From assembly GCF_029227915.1 (NCBI RefSeq), contig NC_079887.1, positions 5,084,001-5,148,000 of the forward strand: a stretch of DNA of 64,000 nucleotides, read 5' to 3'. The notes below the pieces were generated by a model, which saw nothing but the letters and a program-made list of their open reading frames with translations, did not search any database and was not told where the DNA came from. Each line of letters starts with the position of its first letter. Position 1 is the stretch's first letter. Below are positions 60,960-64,000 of this stretch, in pieces. The DNA is from Hydractinia symbiolongicarpus (taxonomy: Eukaryota > Cnidaria > Hydrozoa > Anthoathecata > Hydractiniidae). The position numbers and the translations under genes are program-made.

Positions 60960-63900
60960 AGGGCTAGGATTGGTCCCACAGTAAAAATTGTATTATTTAT
61001 TTAAATTTTTAAATGAAGCGCTACCACAGCGCCCAGTGTAATCGCTGAGTTTCGGCAGTCATGTCAAATTAAGAAGATTGTTATTTCTTGGAATCCAATT
61101 GTCACCTTTATAACATTTATAAGGTCACAGTCCAAAATCAGTTCAATTAAGTCCCACAGTCAATCGTTTCATTGTTAAAAGCGATGCAACCTAGTAATAT
61201 CAGAAAAATATCGCTAAATACATGTTGGAACAAATATGTGTCCCAATCGTTGTAACTCAAACGGACTGACACCCTTAGAAAGTCAATGAAATGTACTTTT
61301 TGAAACTGTCTCTATTTCTTCAGCGCGCGATAACAGCTAGGATTGGTCCCACAGTAAGAAATGACTTATTTATCTAAATTTTTAAATGAAGCGCTACCAC
61401 AGCGCCCAGTGTAATCGCTGAATTTCGGCAATCACGTCAAATTAAGAAGAATGTTTTTTCTTGGAGTCCAATTGTCTCATTTATCACATTTATCAGGTCA
61501 CAGTCCAAAGTTAGTACAATTAAGTTCCACAGTCAATCGTTTCATTGTTAAAAGCGATGCAACCTAGTAATATCAGAAAAATATCGCTAAAAACATGTTG
61601 GTACAAATATGTGACCCAATCGTTGTACCTCAAACGGGCTGACACCCTGGGAAAGTCAATGAAATGTAGTTTTTGAAACTGTCGCTAATTCTGCAGCGCG
61701 TGATAACGGCTAGGATTGGTCCCACAGTAAAAAATGATTTGTTAATCTAAATTTTTAAATGAAGTGCTACCATAGCGCCCAGTGTAATCGCTGAGTTCCG
61801 GCAATCACGTCAAATTAAGAAGAATGTTATTTCTTGGAGTCAAATTGTCTCATTTATCACATTTATCAGGTCACAGCCCAAAATCAGTTCAATTAAGTCC
61901 CACAGTCAATCGTTTCATTGTTAAAAGCGATGCAACCTAATAGTATGAGAGAAAAATCGCTAAATACATGTTGGTACGAGTATGTGACGCAACCGTTGTA
62001 ACTGAAGCGAATTGATACCGTTAGAAAGTCAATATAATGTAATTTTTGAGACTGGCTCTATTTCTTCTGCGCGTCCTAACGGCTACGATTGGTCCCACAG
62101 CACAAAATGACTTATTTGTCTACATTTTTGAATAAGGCGCTACCCCGGCACCCAGTGTAATCGTTGAGTTCCGGCAATCATGTCAAATTAAGAAGAATGT
62201 TTATTTCTTGGAGTCCAATCGTCTCACTTATCACATTTTTAAGATCATAGTCCAAAATCAGTTCAATTAAGTCCCACAGTCAATCGTTTCATTGTTAAAA
62301 GCGATGCAACCTAGTAATACCAGAAAAATATCGCTAAATACATGTTGGTACGAGCATGTGACCCAACCGTTGTAGCTCAAACGAACTGACACCGTTAGAA
62401 AGTCAATGAAATGTACTTTTTGAAACTGTCGCTAATTCTTCAGCGCGCGATAACGGCTAGGATTGGTCCCACAGTAAAAACTGGCTTATTAATCTAAATT
62501 TTTAAGTGAAGCGCTACCACAGCGTCCAGTGTAATCGCTAAGTTCCGGCATTCAGGTCAAATTAAGAAGAATGTTATTTCTTGGAGTTCAATTGTTTCTT
62601 TATCACAATTATCAGGTCACAGTCCAAAGTTATTTCAATTAAGTCTCACAGTCAATCGTTTCATTGTTAAAAGCGATGCAACCTAGTAATATCGGTAAGA
62701 CATCACTAAATACATGTTGGCACGAATATGTGACGCAACTGTTGTAGTTGAAACGGACTGATACCGTTAGAAAGTCAATGAAATGTAGTATTTGAAACTA
62801 TCTCTATTTCTTCAGCGCGCACTAAGGGCTAGGATTGTTCCCACAGTAAAAATTGTATTATTTATTTAAATTTTTAAATGAAGCGCTACCACAGCGCCCA
62901 GTGTAATCGCTGAGTTTCGGCAGTCATGTCAAATTAAGAAGATTGTTATTTCTTGGAATCCAATTGTCACCTTTATAACATTTATAAGGTCACAGTCCAA
63001 AATCAGTTCAATTAAGTCCCACAGTCAATCGTTTCATTGTTAAAAGCGATGCAACCTAGTAATATCAGAAAAATATCGCTAAATACATGTTGGAACAAAT
63101 ATGTGTCCCAATCGTTGTAACTCAAACGGACTGACACCCTTAGAAAGTCAATGAAATGTACTTTTTGAAACTGTCTCTATTTCTTCAGCGCGCGATAACA
63201 GCTAGGATTGGTCCCACAGTAAGAAATGACTTATTTATCTAAATTTTTAAATGAAGCGCTACCACAGCGCCCAGTGTAATCGCTGAATTTCGGCAATCAC
63301 GTCAAATTAAGAAGAATGTTTTTTCTTGGAGTCCAATTGTCTCATTTATCACATTTATCAGGTCACAGTCCAAAGTTAGTACAATTAAGTTCCACAGTCA
63401 ATCGTTTCATTGTTAAAAGCGATGCAACCTAGTAATATCAGAAAAATATCGCTAAAAACATGTTGGTACAAATATGTGACCCAATCGTTGTACCTCAAAC
63501 GGGCTGACTCCCTAGGAAAGTCAATGAAATGTAGTTTTTGAAACTGTCGCTAATTCTGCAGCGCGTGATAACGGCTAGGATTGGTCCCACAGTAAAAAAT
63601 GATTTGTTAATCTAAATTTTTAAATGAAGTGCTACCATAGCGCCCAGTGTAATCGCTGAGTTCCGGCAATCACGTCAAATTAAGAAGAATGTTTTTTCTT
63701 GGAGTCCAATTGTCTCATTTATCACATTTATCAGGTCACAGCCCAAAATCAGTTCAATTAAGTCCCACAGTCAATCGTTTCATTGTTAAAAGCGATGCAA
63801 CCTAATAGTATGAGAGAAAAATCGCTAAGTACATGTTGGTACGAGTATGTGACGCAACCGTTGTAACTGAAGCGAATTGATACCGTTAGAAAGTCAATGA

Positions 63901-64000
63901 AATGTAATTTTTGAGACTGGCTCTATTTCTTCTGCGCGTCCTAACGGCTACGATTGGTCCCACAGCACAAAATGACTTATTTGTCTACATTTTTGAATAA
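60960..64000. repeat. Satellite 2 five-monomer tandem pair (~1865 bp), second copy cut by the window end
   Basis: Segment from about 60960 to 62824 followed by a second copy, shift 1865 bp. Markers are aagaagattg (61071/62936), tggtacaaatatg (about 61604/63470) and tacctcaaac (61626/63491). The second copy stays open at 64000. This is the clearest example of the basic five-monomer unit. Confidence 0.85.

Larger units (their letters stand above)
57323..64000. repeat. Satellite 2 array, right arm, ~18 copies
   Basis: The same 372-bp satellite resumes in phase and orientation after the retrotransposon and runs off the right edge. The first monomers (57323 to about 57700) share private variants (tagtattatcag, gtaactcgaacgg, attggccccacag, aattgtattatt) with 59185-59560, shift 1862 bp or five monomers. 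No other element or gene is visible in this stretch. Confidence 0.97.

Noticed and set aside
5282-64000. Satellite 2 monomer as an internal dimer of ~186 bp, or derived from tRNA or 5S rRNA
   Set aside because: Comparing the two halves of a monomer gave no sustained similarity, and no pol III A/B box arrangement or known small RNA sequence was recognised.

Overview
The window is almost pure tandem-repeat DNA from a eukaryotic chromosome, very probably an invertebrate animal. There are no host protein genes, tRNAs or rRNAs that I can support. The animal assignment rests on the one mobile element, a non-LTR retrotransposon of the Jockey superfamily (CR1/L2/Daphne-like) with an esterase-type ORF1 and an APE endonuclease/reverse transcriptase ORF2. 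The sequence alone does not fix the phylum.

Layout: (1) 1-5281 is satellite 1, monomer about 203 bp, about 26 copies, entering from the left edge. It has a three-monomer (about 609 bp) higher-order pattern and a perfect 9-bp hairpin in most monomers. (2) At 5281/5282 it switches without a spacer to satellite 2, monomer about 372 bp, which fills 5282-52566 (about 127 copies) and 57323-64000 (about 18 copies) and leaves by the right edge. Its first unit is truncated. Satellite 2 has a recurring five-monomer (about 1.86 kb) order. On top of this lie larger duplicated blocks: a 3727-bp ten-monomer tandem pair with every private variant shared, blocks offset by 3650, 8129/8502 and 12523 bp, and 3-, 4-, 12- and 15-monomer blocks on the right. 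(3) At 52567-57322 a 4756-bp retrotransposon is inserted in a satellite 2 monomer, flanked by a 6-bp target duplication (gagttc). Paralogous monomers at 59185 and 60301 show the uninterrupted site.

The element has a short 5' leader, an ORF1 start codon embedded in a YY1/TISU-like motif, and an ORF1 with a basic winged-helix-like N-terminus, a coiled coil, an N/Q-rich linker and an SGNH hydrolase domain split by one in-frame TAA. A 40-nt ORF1/ORF2 overlap carries a T TTT TTA heptamer in the ORF1 frame. ORF2 is intact but has no ATG before its endonuclease domain. A structured 3' UTR with an AATAAA and an (AAG)8 tail follows. My main candidate for something undescribed is expression of ORF2 as a -1 frameshift fusion to ORF1. 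The second is the nested satellite 2 architecture with a visible gene-conversion-like tract.

Limits: repeat comparisons were made by eye using marker variants, not by alignment, so block borders are good to tens or hundreds of bases. Identity is described qualitatively. Near-identical tandem blocks in an assembly can also be assembly artefacts.
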